Positions 10,201-17,812 of a DNA stretch of 64,000 nt are shown one piece after another. The notes beneath the pieces were generated by a model. It had not been told where the DNA came from, did not search any database, and was given only the letters and a program-made list of their open reading frames with translations. Each line of letters starts with the position of its first letter. The stretch's first letter is position 1. Location: contig NZ_JAAITU010000002.1 of the NCBI RefSeq assembly GCF_013304385.1, positions 118,656 to 182,655 on the forward strand. Direction: 5' to 3'. The DNA is from Blautia glucerasea. Its GTDB lineage: Bacteria > Bacillota > Clostridia > Lachnospirales > Lachnospiraceae. A program made the position numbers and the translations under genes.

Positions 10201-11750
10201 AAAAGCTGCTTAAAGTAATCAAACAGAGGACGATTTTGTTTGGAAAGAACAGCCAGAGGCGTATCCACACCCATTGCTCCAATACTCTCTGCGCCATTTA
10301 ATGCCATATTGCGGATTGAAGTCCGGTATTGCTCATAGGTATATCCGAAAGCCTTCTGAAGGCGGGCTCTTTGTTCTTCTGTGTATTCCTCGATTCTCTC
10401 ATTTGGGATATGGATGTCCTTCAGATGCAGAAGATTGCTGTCCAGCCACTCTCCGTATGGCTGTTTTTTTGCATACATTTCTTTAAGGTCATTATCATCA
10501 ATAATCTTGCCCTGTACAGTATCCACAAGAAGCATTTTCCCAGGATGAAGACGTTCTTTTAATACGATTTTTTCTTCCGGCACAGGAAGAACGCCTACCT
10601 CAGAGGACAAGATCACATATCCATCAGATGTAACATAGTATCTGGATGGGCGAAGACCATTTCGATCAAGGACAGCTCCCATCACATCACCATCTGAAAA
10701 CAGAATGGACGCAGGTCCGTCCCATGGCTCCATCATAGTTGCATAATACTGATAAAAATCCCGTTTTTCCTGAGAAATAGTATCATTATTTGCCCATGGC
10801 TCAGGAATGGTGATCATCACTGCAAGTGGCAGATCCATGCCGCTCATCATCAGAAACTCCAGCGTATTGTCCAGCATTGCTGAGTCGGAACCGCTTCTGT
10901 TCACAACCGGAAGCACCTTAGACATTTCCTGGCTCAGATATGGGGATTCCATATTTTCTTCTCTGGCAAGCATCTTATCTGCATTACCACGGATCGTATT
11001 GATCTCACCATTATGTACGATCAGACGGTTAGGATGTGCACGTTCCCAGCTTGGATTTGTATTAGTACTGAAACGGGAATGAACCACTGCAATGGCAGAT
11101 TCATAATCCAGGCTCTGAAGATCTTCAAAAAAGGTGCGAAGCTGTCCAACCAGAAACATACCTTTGTATACAATGGTCCTGCTGCTCATAGATACTACAT
11201 AGGTATTGTCATTGGACTGTTCAAACTCCCTGCGGACAATATACAGTTTCCTGTCAAAATCAAGACCCTTCTCCACATCATCTGGTTTTTTAATAAATGC
11301 CTGCATGATATAGGGCATACACTCACGTGCTTTGTGTCCAAGTACATCCGGTACAGTGGGCACTGTACGCCATCCAAGGAATTCCAGACCTTCTTTTTCC
11401 ACAATGATCTCAAACATTTTCTTTGCCTGGGCACGCTTGATTTCCTGCTGCGGGAAAAAGAACTGTCCAATTCCGTACTCTCTTTCCCCTCCAATCTCAA
11501 TGCCTTCTTTCTTACAGGCTTTTTTGAAAAATTTATGAGAAATCTGCAAAAGGATTCCCACACCATCTCCGGTTTTTCCTTCTGCATCCTTTCCTGCACG
11601 ATGATCCAGATTTTCTACAATACGCAGGGCATTTGCAACCGTTTCATGGCTTTTTTTACCTTTAATATTTACAACTGCACCAATTCCGCAGTTATCATGC
11701 TCAAATTCCGGGCGGTAAAGACCCTGCTGGTCATTTGCCACTTCTCTCAT
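7206..11750 (-). CDS. gltB: Glutamate synthase large subunit
   Basis: GltB (1514 aa, full length) converts glutamine plus 2-oxoglutarate into two glutamates. Its N-terminal class II amidotransferase has the catalytic cysteine in DNCGIG at about residue 21, exposed after a short propeptide is removed. Then come a central domain, the FMN-binding synthase domain, the [3Fe-4S] cysteines (MGCVMMRVCNLDTCPVG) and a C-terminal GXGXG beta-helix rich in glycine. It starts 15 bases after pyrG and ends 2 bases before gltD, so the three genes form one operon. Regulation is probably by the attenuator before pyrG. Confidence 0.98.
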   Translation of the reverse strand: MREVANDQQGLYRPEFEHDNCGIGAVVNIKGKKSHETVANALRIVENLDHRAGKDAEGKTGDGVGILLQISHKFFKKACKKEGIEIGGEREYGIGQFFFPQQEIKRAQAKKMFEIIVEKEGLEFLGWRTVPTVPDVLGHKARECMPYIMQAFIKKPDDVEKGLDFDRKLYIVRREFEQSNDNTYVVSMSSRTIVYKGMFLVGQLRTFFEDLQSLDYESAIAVVHSRFSTNTNPSWERAHPNRLIVHNGEINTIRGNADKMLAREENMESPYLSQEMSKVLPVVNRSGSDSAMLDNTLEFLMMSGMDLPLAVMITIPEPWANNDTISQEKRDFYQYYATMMEPWDGPASILFSDGDVMGAVLDRNGLRPSRYYVTSDGYVILSSEVGVLPVPEEKIVLKERLHPGKMLLVDTVQGKIIDDNDLKEMYAKKQPYGEWLDSNLLHLKDIHIPNERIEEYTEEQRARLQKAFGYTYEQYRTSIRNMALNGAESIGAMGVDTPLAVLSKQNRPLFDYFKQLFAQVTNPPIDAIREEIVTSTSVYVGKDGNLLEQNAENCQVLKINNPILTNTDMLKIKEMHYEGFKVAVVSTLYYKSTKLERAIDRLFVEVDKAYRDGANILVLSDRGVDENHMPIPSLLAVSAVHQHLVKTKKSTSLAIILESGEPREVHHFATLLGYGASAINPYLAQETIRELIDTHMLEKDYYAAVNDYNQAVLGGIVKIASKMGISTIQSYQGSQIFEAIGVSQDVIDKYFTGTVSRVGGITLEDIEDNVERLHSEAFDPLGLTTDLTLDSVGAHKMRSQGEEHKYNPQTISLLQQATWTGSYDLFKEYTKKVDEENHGNLRGLMDFKYAKEPVPMEEVESVDEIVKHFKTGAMSYGSISQEAHETLAIAMNHLHGKSNTGEGGESEERLDSAGTDNDRCSAIKQVASGRFGVTSRYLVSAREIQIKMAQGAKPGEGGHLPAKKVYPWVAKTRHSTPGVSLISPPPHHDIYSIEDLAELIYDLKNANKYADISVKLVSEAGVGTVAAGVAKAGAQVILISGYDGGTGAAPRSSIHNAGLPWELGLAETHQTLLMNGLRNRVRIETDGKLMSGRDVAVAALLGAEEFGFATAPLVTMGCVMMRVCNLDTCPVGVATQNPELRKRFKGKPEYVENFMRFIAQELREYMSKIGVRTLEEMVGRTDLLVASDKVKEPHKGKVDLTAILNNPYAAKGEKVTFDPKAEFNFELEKTLDEKVLLKKCGKNIVSGSKTEISVNVTNTDRAFGTILGAEITRNHKKGLADDTIVVNCTGAGGQSFGAFIPKGLTLKLTGDSNDYFGKGLSGGKLVVKVPEKAGYKAEDNIIVGNVALYGATSGTAFINGMAGERFAVRNSGAYAVVEGVGEHGCEYMTGGRVVVLGKTGKNFAAGMSGGIAYVLDVDNVLYKNLNKAMISIEKVENKYDKKELRDLIEAHVQATGSKLGAKVLADFDEYLPHFKKLIPNEYKHMVTLSAKLEEKGLNSEQAQMEAFYESIRRA

Positions 11751-11765
11751 ATTTCCTCATCCTTT

Positions 11766-13391
11766 CTATATGGTCTTTCTTTCAATTTCTTTTTTTCGGT
11801 CTACTGCCGCCTGTACAAATCCACGGAACAGCGGATGCGCATGGTTTGGCCTTGACTTAAATTCCGGATGACCCTGGGTTCCTACAAAGAATGGATGACC
11901 TGAAATCTCGATCATCTCTACAATATGCCCATCCGGAGATGTACCGGCTATGCTCATTCCCTTTTCATTCAATTCGTCTCTGTATGCGTTATTGACCTCA
12001 TAACGATGTCTGTGACGTTCCTGTATTTCTTTCTTGCCAAACAGTGCAAGGGATAAAGAATCATCCTTTAATACGCAAGGATAGCTTCCCAGACGGAGGG
12101 TTCCCCCCAGATCCTCTACCTGCTCCTGATCCGGCATAAGTGCGATCACCGGATGAGTAGTCTCAGGTGCCAGTTCTATACTGTTAGCATCCTCATACCC
12201 AAGCACATGACGGGCAAATTCCACAATCGCCATCTGCATGCCAAGACAGATACCAAGGTAAGGAATCTTGTGAACTCTTGCATACTGTGCAGCCAGGATC
12301 ATTCCTTCTGTTCCTCTATTGCCAAAGCCGCCTGGAACCAGAATCCCGTCTACGTCATGAAGCTGCTTGTCCAGATTCTTTTCATTTAATTCTTCAGAAT
12401 CCACCCAGGTAAATTCAACCTTCGCCTTGCAGGAGATCCCGCCATGCTTTAACGCTTCCACAACACTTAAGTAAGCGTCATGAAGCTGTGTATATTTTCC
12501 TACAATAGCAATATTCACACAATCCTCCGGATGCTTCAGATGATCCACCATCTGGATCCAGTCTGTCAGATCCGGCTTCCTGTTTTCCAGGCACAAAGAC
12601 TGAAGAACCACATCTGCCAGCTTTTCCCTTTCCATTGCAAGGGGTGCCTCATAAAGATATTCCACATCCAGATTCTGAAGCACATGGCTGACAGGCACAT
12701 TACAGAACAAAGCGATCTTGCCACGAATGTCTTCCGTTAGAGGATACTCGCTTCTGCACACCAGCACATCCGGCTGGATCCCCATTCCCTGTAGTTCCTT
12801 AACGCTTGCCTGGGTGGGCTTTGTTTTCATCTCACCAGAAGCCTTCAGATATGGGATCAAAGTGACATGTATCAAAATAGCATTTTCATGTCCCACATCG
12901 TGTTGGAACTGACGAATTGATTCCAGAAAAGGCTGGCTTTCAATATCTCCTACTGTACCGCCCACTTCAATAATTGCGATTTTGTCCTCATCCGGTGATT
13001 TTGCCCTGTAAAATCGATTTTTGATCTCATTTGTAATGTGCGGAATCACCTGGACAGTTCCTCCGCCAAAATCTCCATGTCTTTCTTTCTGAAGAACAGA
13101 CCAGTAAATCTTTCCTGTGGTTACGTTTGAGTTTTTATCAAGGCTTTCATCAATAAATCTTTCATAATGTCCCAGATCCAGGTCCGTTTCCGTACCATCA
13201 TCTGTAACGAAAACCTCTCCATGCTGGATCGGATTCATTGTACCAGGATCAATATTGATGTATGGATCGAATTTCTGCATAGTCACCTGATATCCTCTGG
13301 CCTTCAAAAGCCGTCCAAGGGATGCAGCAGTGATTCCTTTCCCCAGTCCAGAAACAACGCCTCCTGTAACAAAAACATACTTAATTGCCAT
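11766..13391 (-). CDS. pyrG: CTP synthase
   Basis: PyrG (541 aa) aminates UTP to CTP with glutamine as nitrogen donor. The N-terminal synthetase domain begins [16 protein letters not shown]. The C-terminal class I glutaminase has the nucleophile in GICLGMQ and the histidine in [10 protein letters not shown]. The start ATG at 13391 follows AGGAGGAAATATATA; the 11-codon upstream extension is not conserved. Sharing an operon with gltBD is notable. All three are glutamine-linked, which may explain nitrogen-type leader control of a pyrimidine gene. Confidence 0.97.
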   Translation of the reverse strand: MAIKYVFVTGGVVSGLGKGITAASLGRLLKARGYQVTMQKFDPYINIDPGTMNPIQHGEVFVTDDGTETDLDLGHYERFIDESLDKNSNVTTGKIYWSVLQKERHGDFGGGTVQVIPHITNEIKNRFYRAKSPDEDKIAIIEVGGTVGDIESQPFLESIRQFQHDVGHENAILIHVTLIPYLKASGEMKTKPTQASVKELQGMGIQPDVLVCRSEYPLTEDIRGKIALFCNVPVSHVLQNLDVEYLYEAPLAMEREKLADVVLQSLCLENRKPDLTDWIQMVDHLKHPEDCVNIAIVGKYTQLHDAYLSVVEALKHGGISCKAKVEFTWVDSEELNEKNLDKQLHDVDGILVPGGFGNRGTEGMILAAQYARVHKIPYLGICLGMQMAIVEFARHVLGYEDANSIELAPETTHPVIALMPDQEQVEDLGGTLRLGSYPCVLKDDSLSLALFGKKEIQERHRHRYEVNNAYRDELNEKGMSIAGTSPDGHIVEMIEISGHPFFVGTQGHPEFKSRPNHAHPLFRGFVQAAVDRKKEIERKTI

Positions 13392-13443
13392 TATATATTT
13401 CCTCCTCATCCATAAAGCTCTCATCTCATATCTGTACTAAGCC

Positions 13444-13516
13444 AAACAAAAAGGTGCCAAAACAATCCTTCCGGAGGGGACTATCCCCCGAAAGTTCTGT
13501 TTTGACACCTTTGTCA
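13444..13516 (-). promoter_or_regulatory. pyrG-gltB-gltD leader: hexaloop hairpin overlapping a long terminator
   Basis: On the minus strand, TGAC-AAAGGT-GTCA (13503-13516) forms a hairpin with hexaloop A1/G4. It overlaps the 5' arm (13498-13512) of a large hairpin whose 15-bp outer stem closes with 13450-13464. An inner GGGG/CCCC hairpin and a T-rich tract complete the terminator. Its position between promoter and pyrG makes it an attenuator. I see no initial GGGC for the reiterative-transcription mechanism known from Bacillus pyrG. Confidence 0.65.
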
Positions 13517-13545
13517 TAAAAATCACAGATATAAAAATTTGCTAT

Positions 13546-13574
13546 AATATAACCCATTTTTACATGTTTGTCAA
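13546..13574 (-). promoter_or_regulatory. pyrG operon promoter
   Basis: TTGACA (13569-13574), 17-base spacer, TATATT (13546-13551) on the minus strand, upstream of the leader attenuator. Confidence 0.82.
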
Positions 13575-13632
13575 TAATAAATCTGTAAAACAACCCACTT
13601 TTGATCTGTAAAGCAGCCACACCTAATTCTGA

Positions 13633-15048
13633 TCATATTTTGTGGATCTCATATTCCATGCTTACTGTATGCTCCGGGATCTCCATTGGATAATTCCCGT
13701 CAAAACATGCTTTGCAGATTGGAAGGCCTCCGGCCATTCCCTCTAGATATTCACTTTCCATATATCCCAGAGAATCTGCACCGATCATTTTGCAGATCTC
13801 TTCTGTACTGTGTTTGGCTGCAATCAACTGATCATTGCTTGGCACATCGGTTCCGAAATAACAGGGATGTAAAAAAGGCGGTGAACTGATTCTTACATGA
13901 ACTTCTTTTGCCCCTGCCTCCTTCAGCATGGTGATCAGATTGGCAATGGTAGTGCCTCTCACAATAGAATCATCTACAAGTACGATCCTTTTGCCCTGTA
14001 CAACCGACTTCAGCACACTTAATTTCAAATGTACACTGGACTCTCTCTCCTTCTGGGTGGGCTTGATAAAAGTCCTTCCTATGTAGGAATTTTTGTAAAA
14101 AGCAAGTCCAAATGGAATGCCGGATTCTTCAGAATATCCCTTGGCAGGAATCAGTCCGGACTCCGGAACTCCTGTTACCAGGTCTGCTTCTACAGGATAA
14201 GACTTTGCAAGAGACTTTCCGCCACGGATCCTGGCATCGTAAACACTGACTCCGTCAATGGTGCTGTCAAGCCGTGCAAAATAAATATATTCAAAAACAC
14301 AATGTGCATGCTTTTTATTTTCAAAGATCATCTGGGACTTTACTCCCTCCCTGGAAATACTTACCATTTCTCCAGGCTTTATATCACGGATAAAGTCTGC
14401 ACCTACCGATGTAAGGGCACAGCTTTCGGAGGCAAGCACATAAGCATTCCCCCTTTTTCCAAGACATAAAGGACGCAGGCCGTAAGGATCCCTGACACCG
14501 ATCAGCTTTCTGGGGCTCATCACCACCAGACCGTAAGCTCCCTTGATCTTCTTTGCAGTTTTCATCACAGCCTCTTCCACGCTTTTGGACCCTACTCTCT
14601 CCCTTGCAATATAAAAAGCAATCACTTCAGAATCTGTAGTTGTATGGAAAACTGCACCGCTTTGGATCAATTCCCACTTCAGCTCCGGGGTATTTACCAG
14701 GTTGCCATTATGGGCAAGAGCAAGACTTCCTTTTACGTAAGAAAGCACAAGGGGCTGTGCATTCTCAGCCACAGATGCTCCCGTGGTAGAATATCTCACG
14801 TGTCCAATGCCGATATCCCCATCCATCTGACGGATGGTGTTTTCTCTTAAAACTTCACTTACCAGTCCCAGATCCTTATGGAATTTCACGTTTCCAATAG
14901 GCCCGTTGGTATCAGATACCGCAATTCCACAGGCTTCCTGTCCTCTGTGCTGCAAAGCTGTAAGCCCGTAGTAGATGGACGTTGCCACATTTTCTCCGTC
15001 CAGGTCATAAATACCAAATACACCGCATTCTTCTTTTATCTTAGCCAT
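13633..15048 (-). CDS. purF: Amidophosphoribosyltransferase
   Basis: PurF (471 aa) commits PRPP to purine synthesis, using glutamine to make phosphoribosylamine. The N-terminal Ntn amidotransferase cysteine is in EECGVFG at residue 8, after a short propeptide as in the Bacillus-type enzyme. The C-terminal phosphoribosyltransferase carries the PRPP loop VLVDDSIVRGTT. Cysteines near the C-terminus (ICKAC) fit the iron-sulfur form. ATG 15048 follows AGGAGGAACCAG. It has its own promoter with no leader terminator, unlike the neighbouring nitrogen genes. Confidence 0.97.
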   Translation of the reverse strand: MAKIKEECGVFGIYDLDGENVATSIYYGLTALQHRGQEACGIAVSDTNGPIGNVKFHKDLGLVSEVLRENTIRQMDGDIGIGHVRYSTTGASVAENAQPLVLSYVKGSLALAHNGNLVNTPELKWELIQSGAVFHTTTDSEVIAFYIARERVGSKSVEEAVMKTAKKIKGAYGLVVMSPRKLIGVRDPYGLRPLCLGKRGNAYVLASESCALTSVGADFIRDIKPGEMVSISREGVKSQMIFENKKHAHCVFEYIYFARLDSTIDGVSVYDARIRGGKSLAKSYPVEADLVTGVPESGLIPAKGYSEESGIPFGLAFYKNSYIGRTFIKPTQKERESSVHLKLSVLKSVVQGKRIVLVDDSIVRGTTIANLITMLKEAGAKEVHVRISSPPFLHPCYFGTDVPSNDQLIAAKHSTEEICKMIGADSLGYMESEYLEGMAGGLPICKACFDGNYPMEIPEHTVSMEYEIHKI

Positions 15049-15093
15049 CTGGTTCCTCCTAGCTGCATAACCGTTCATCGCAAACATCCATAT

Positions 15094-15121
15094 AATATAA
15101 TTGAAAAAACACATTTGTCAA
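15094..15121 (-). promoter_or_regulatory. purF promoter
   Basis: TTGACA (15116-15121), 16-base spacer, TATATT (15094-15099) on the minus strand; a TATTAT with 18-base spacing is an alternative -10. The region to the divergent glnN promoter is AT-rich with no further recognised site. Confidence 0.75.
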
Positions 15122-15189
15122 CCCTGGCTTCTGAAAATATTTCCATCACCCTCTGGCAAAATAAAAAATAATTTTTTTCAAAAAAATAG

Positions 15190-15217
15190 TTGACATCTGT
15201 TTTTTTTTGTGTATACT
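15190..15217 (+). promoter_or_regulatory. glnN promoter
   Basis: TTGACA (15190-15195), 16-base spacer, TATACT (15212-15217). The start site is expected near 15224, directly before the leader hairpin. Confidence 0.8.
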
Positions 15218-15226
15218 ACATCACAT

Positions 15227-15275
15227 AAAGCAAAGGCGCTTTGGATGATACATTTATCGTCCGAAGCGCTTTTTT
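15227..15275 (+). promoter_or_regulatory. glnN leader: ANTAR-type hexaloop hairpin overlapping an intrinsic terminator
   Basis: AAAGC-AAAGGC-GCTTT (15227-15242) has hexaloop A1/G4. Its loop end and 3' arm are the 5' arm of a 14-bp terminator stem (15236-15249 with 15256-15269) followed by a T run at 15270-15275. The hexaloop hairpin begins at about the third transcribed base, so no second hairpin fits upstream. Confidence 0.75.
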
Positions 15276-15327
15276 CGTTTTATAGAAAAAATTATGAGTG
15301 AAAGCGAAATGAAAGGAGTACCGAAGT

Positions 15328-17427
15328 ATGACTCAAAATATTCCTGAAATTTATGGCAGTCTTGTTTTTAATGACAAGATCATGCGAAGCAAATTACCAA
15401 AAGATATGTATAAGGCTCTGAAAAAAACAATTGAAAACGGTTCACATCTGGAGCTGGACGTAGCTAACTCCGTAGCCGTTGCAATGAAAGAATGGGCAAT
15501 TGAAAATGGTGCCACTCATTATACACACTGGTTCCAGCCAATGACCAATGTTACTGCTGAGAAACATGACAGCTTCATTTCTCCTACCGGCGACGGACAG
15601 GTGATCATGGATTTCTCCGGTAAAGAACTGGTAAAGGGCGAGCCGGATGCATCCAGCTTCCCGTCAGGTGGTCTTCGTGCTACCTTTGAAGCAAGAGGCT
15701 ATACAGCATGGGATCCTACTTCTCCAGCATTTATTAAAGACGGAACCCTTTATATCCCTACAGCTTTCTGTTCTTATAGCGGAGAAGCTCTTGATAAAAA
15801 AACACCTCTGCTCCGTTCCATGGATACATTGAATAAAGAGGCAGTAAACATTCTGCACATCCTTGGAAATAAAGAAGTAAAGCATGTTTCTACCACAGTA
15901 GGACCTGAGCAGGAATACTTCCTGGTAGACAAGGATCTTTATAACAAAAGAAAAGACCTGGTATTCTGCGGACGTACACTTCTTGGTGCACCTGCTCCAA
16001 AGGGTCAGGAAATGGAAGATCATTATTTCGGTACTCTGGCTCCAAAGGTTTCCGCTTACATGCACGACCTGGACGTAGAGCTTTGGAAGCTTGGTATTCC
16101 AGCAAAAACAAAACATAACGAGGTTGCTCCTGCACAGCATGAGCTTGCTCCTGTATTTGATACTACCAATGTTGCTGTTGACCACAATCAGCTGACTATG
16201 GAGATCATGAAAAAAGTAGCTGACAAGCACGGCCTGGTTTGTCTGCTTCATGAGAAACCATTTGAAGGAATCAACGGAAGTGGTAAGCATAATAACTGGT
16301 CTATGAGTACTGATACAGGCGTAAATCTTCTGGATCCGGGAAAAACACCAGCTGAAAACATTCAGTTCCTTGTATTTTTGATGGCAGTGATCAAAGCAGT
16401 TGATGAGTATGCGGATGTACTTCGTATCTCTGTTGCCAGTGCAGGAAACGATCATCGTCTTGGAGCAAATGAGGCTCCGCCGGCAGTTGTATCTGTATTC
16501 CTTGGCGATGAGCTGACTGAGGTCATGAAGTCTATCGAGAATGATACATACTTCACCTCTCATAGTGCTGTTCAGATGGATATCGGTGCAAAGGTTCTGC
16601 CTCACTTTGTAAAAGACAATACAGACAGAAACCGTACTTCTCCATTTGCTTTTACAGGTAATAAATTTGAATTCCGTATGCTTGGTTCTGCTGCATCGGT
16701 TGCAAATCCAAACATTATCCTGAATACTGCTGTTGCTGAAGCACTTCGTCAGTTTGCACAGGAACTTTCCGGTGTACCGGCAGAGGAAATGGAGCATGCA
16801 GTACATGAACTGATCAAACGTGCGATCCGTAAGCATAAACGTGTGATCTTTAACGGAAACGGATATACAGATGAGTGGATCGAAGAAGCCGAAAAGAGAG
16901 GTCTTTATAACCTGAAGTCTACTCCTGATGCTCTTCCAATGTGGATCGACGAGAAAAACATCAAGCTGTTTACAGATCACAAGATCTTTACAAAGGAAGA
17001 AATCTTCTCCCGTTATGAGATCTGGCTGGAAAATTATTCCAAGACCATCAATATTGAGGCTAATACAATGGCAGAAATGGTCCAGAAAGATCTTCTTCCA
17101 TCTGTAATGACTTATACAGAAAAAATTGCAGCTGCTGCAAGCGCCAAAAAAGCGGTTGTTGCCGATATTTCTACAGCATGCGAAGCTTCTCTTATTTCAA
17201 AGCTTACTGCTTTGGAAGAAAAAATGGCTTCCGGTGTGGAAAAGTTGAAAGCAGATACTGCAACAGCCCTTGCAACAGAAGATCCGCTTGAAAATGCCAA
17301 AGCATATCAGTCTGTTGTACTGGAAGATATGGAAGAACTGAGAAAGGCTGCAGATGCTGCCGAGGTTCTTATCCCGGATGCTCTTCTTCCTTATCCTACC
17401 TACGGAAAACTTCTGTTTTCTATTTAA
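15328..17427 (+). CDS. glnN: Glutamine synthetase type III
   Basis: At 699 aa this is the large GSIII class (dodecamer, typical of Bacteroidetes, cyanobacteria and some Clostridia), a second route to glutamine. The catalytic region holds GPEQEYFLVD, NEVAPAQHELAPVFD, INGSGKHNNWS and AGNDHRLGANEAPPA. An alanine-rich helical tail (about 590-690) follows, as in the family. The start ATG at 15328 follows AAAGGAGTACCGAAGT. It has its own promoter and a leader attenuator, and lies upstream of amt on the same strand. Confidence 0.97.
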   Translation: MTQNIPEIYGSLVFNDKIMRSKLPKDMYKALKKTIENGSHLELDVANSVAVAMKEWAIENGATHYTHWFQPMTNVTAEKHDSFISPTGDGQVIMDFSGKELVKGEPDASSFPSGGLRATFEARGYTAWDPTSPAFIKDGTLYIPTAFCSYSGEALDKKTPLLRSMDTLNKEAVNILHILGNKEVKHVSTTVGPEQEYFLVDKDLYNKRKDLVFCGRTLLGAPAPKGQEMEDHYFGTLAPKVSAYMHDLDVELWKLGIPAKTKHNEVAPAQHELAPVFDTTNVAVDHNQLTMEIMKKVADKHGLVCLLHEKPFEGINGSGKHNNWSMSTDTGVNLLDPGKTPAENIQFLVFLMAVIKAVDEYADVLRISVASAGNDHRLGANEAPPAVVSVFLGDELTEVMKSIENDTYFTSHSAVQMDIGAKVLPHFVKDNTDRNRTSPFAFTGNKFEFRMLGSAASVANPNIILNTAVAEALRQFAQELSGVPAEEMEHAVHELIKRAIRKHKRVIFNGNGYTDEWIEEAEKRGLYNLKSTPDALPMWIDEKNIKLFTDHKIFTKEEIFSRYEIWLENYSKTINIEANTMAEMVQKDLLPSVMTYTEKIAAAASAKKAVVADISTACEASLISKLTALEEKMASGVEKLKADTATALATEDPLENAKAYQSVVLEDMEELRKAADAAEVLIPDALLPYPTYGKLLFSI

Positions 17428-17436
17428 TCGTTTCAG

Positions 17437-17534
17437 GTAAATACAGGGGATATCCTTATATGAACTCTACTTCATAATTCATTATCGATTTCCTCATCCA
17501 TTAATCACACGATAGCGGATATTCCCTGATTTAC
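17437..17534. repeat. Long inverted repeat between glnN and amt
   Basis: Arms 17437-17455 and 17517-17534 pair over 18 bp with one bulged base and one G-T pair around a 61-base loop. No T run follows, so it does not look like a simple terminator. The right arm ends just before a TATACT box at 17538. It could be a 3' UTR structure of glnN or the relic of a small element. Confidence 0.55.
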
Positions 17535-17537
17535 ATA

Positions 17538-17600
17538 TATACTTGTTTTAGTTCGTAAAGAAGCGAAAGAAAGCATATATACTCTCTCTCGCTTCTTTTT
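17538..17600 (+). promoter_or_regulatory. amt leader: candidate -10 box, hexaloop hairpin and terminator
   Basis: TATACT at 17538-17543 is a possible -10 without a good -35. TTCGT-AAAGAA-GCGAA (17552-17567) forms a hairpin with hexaloop A1/G4. It overlaps the 5' arm (17558-17566) of a terminator whose 3' arm is TCGCTTCTT (17589-17597), followed by T-rich sequence. The arrangement matches the glnA, glnN and pyrG leaders. Confidence 0.6.
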
Positions 17601-17601
17601 A

Positions 17602-17783
17602 TTTATCTCAGTCGAGAAGACTCCCACCTCTTTCAGGTGGTGAGTAACAGCAAGTTCGTCTCAGTGGGAGTCCAATCTCCGACTGAGATAAACGCTCCGC
17701 GAGGATGCGCAGTGATTCTGTAAAGAATATGTCAGCTTACGCTGACCAGAATCACGCGCCAAGTCTCGCGACTGCTCGACTTG
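17602..17783 (+). repeat. Structured intergenic repeat, diverged copy C
   Basis: Three hairpins in series. Stem 1 is 17602-17614 with 17680-17692, containing inner GACTCCCAC/GTGGGAGTC and CCACCT/AGGTGG pairs. Stem 2 is GCGC plus GTGATTCTG (17707-17720) with CAGAATCACGCGC, containing GTCAGC/GCTGAC. Stem 3 is CAAGTC/GACTTG (17760-17783). Order and internal words (GGGAGTC-AATC, CTCCG--AGGAT, ATGTCA--TGAC) match the reverse complement of copies A and B. It lies within the amt 5' region, ending 30 bases before the start codon. Confidence 0.65.
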
Positions 17784-17812
17784 AATCAAGGGGAAAGAAA
17801 GGAGAATGATAT

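Noticed and set aside
11195..11599. 134-codon frame inside gltB and similar long frames within other genes
   Set aside because: They are out-of-frame shadows of strongly conserved genes and show no motifs of their own.
13444..13574. Bacillus-type CTP-sensing reiterative attenuation at pyrG
   Set aside because: The transcript start region does not begin with GGGC or a G run, which that mechanism requires.
13426..13620. 64-codon open frame between purF and pyrG
   Set aside because: It crosses the pyrG promoter and leader terminator and has no ribosome site or family resemblance.
17602..17783. The repeat elements as a CRISPR array or insertion sequence
   Set aside because: There are no regularly spaced units or spacers, and no transposase frame in or beside any copy.
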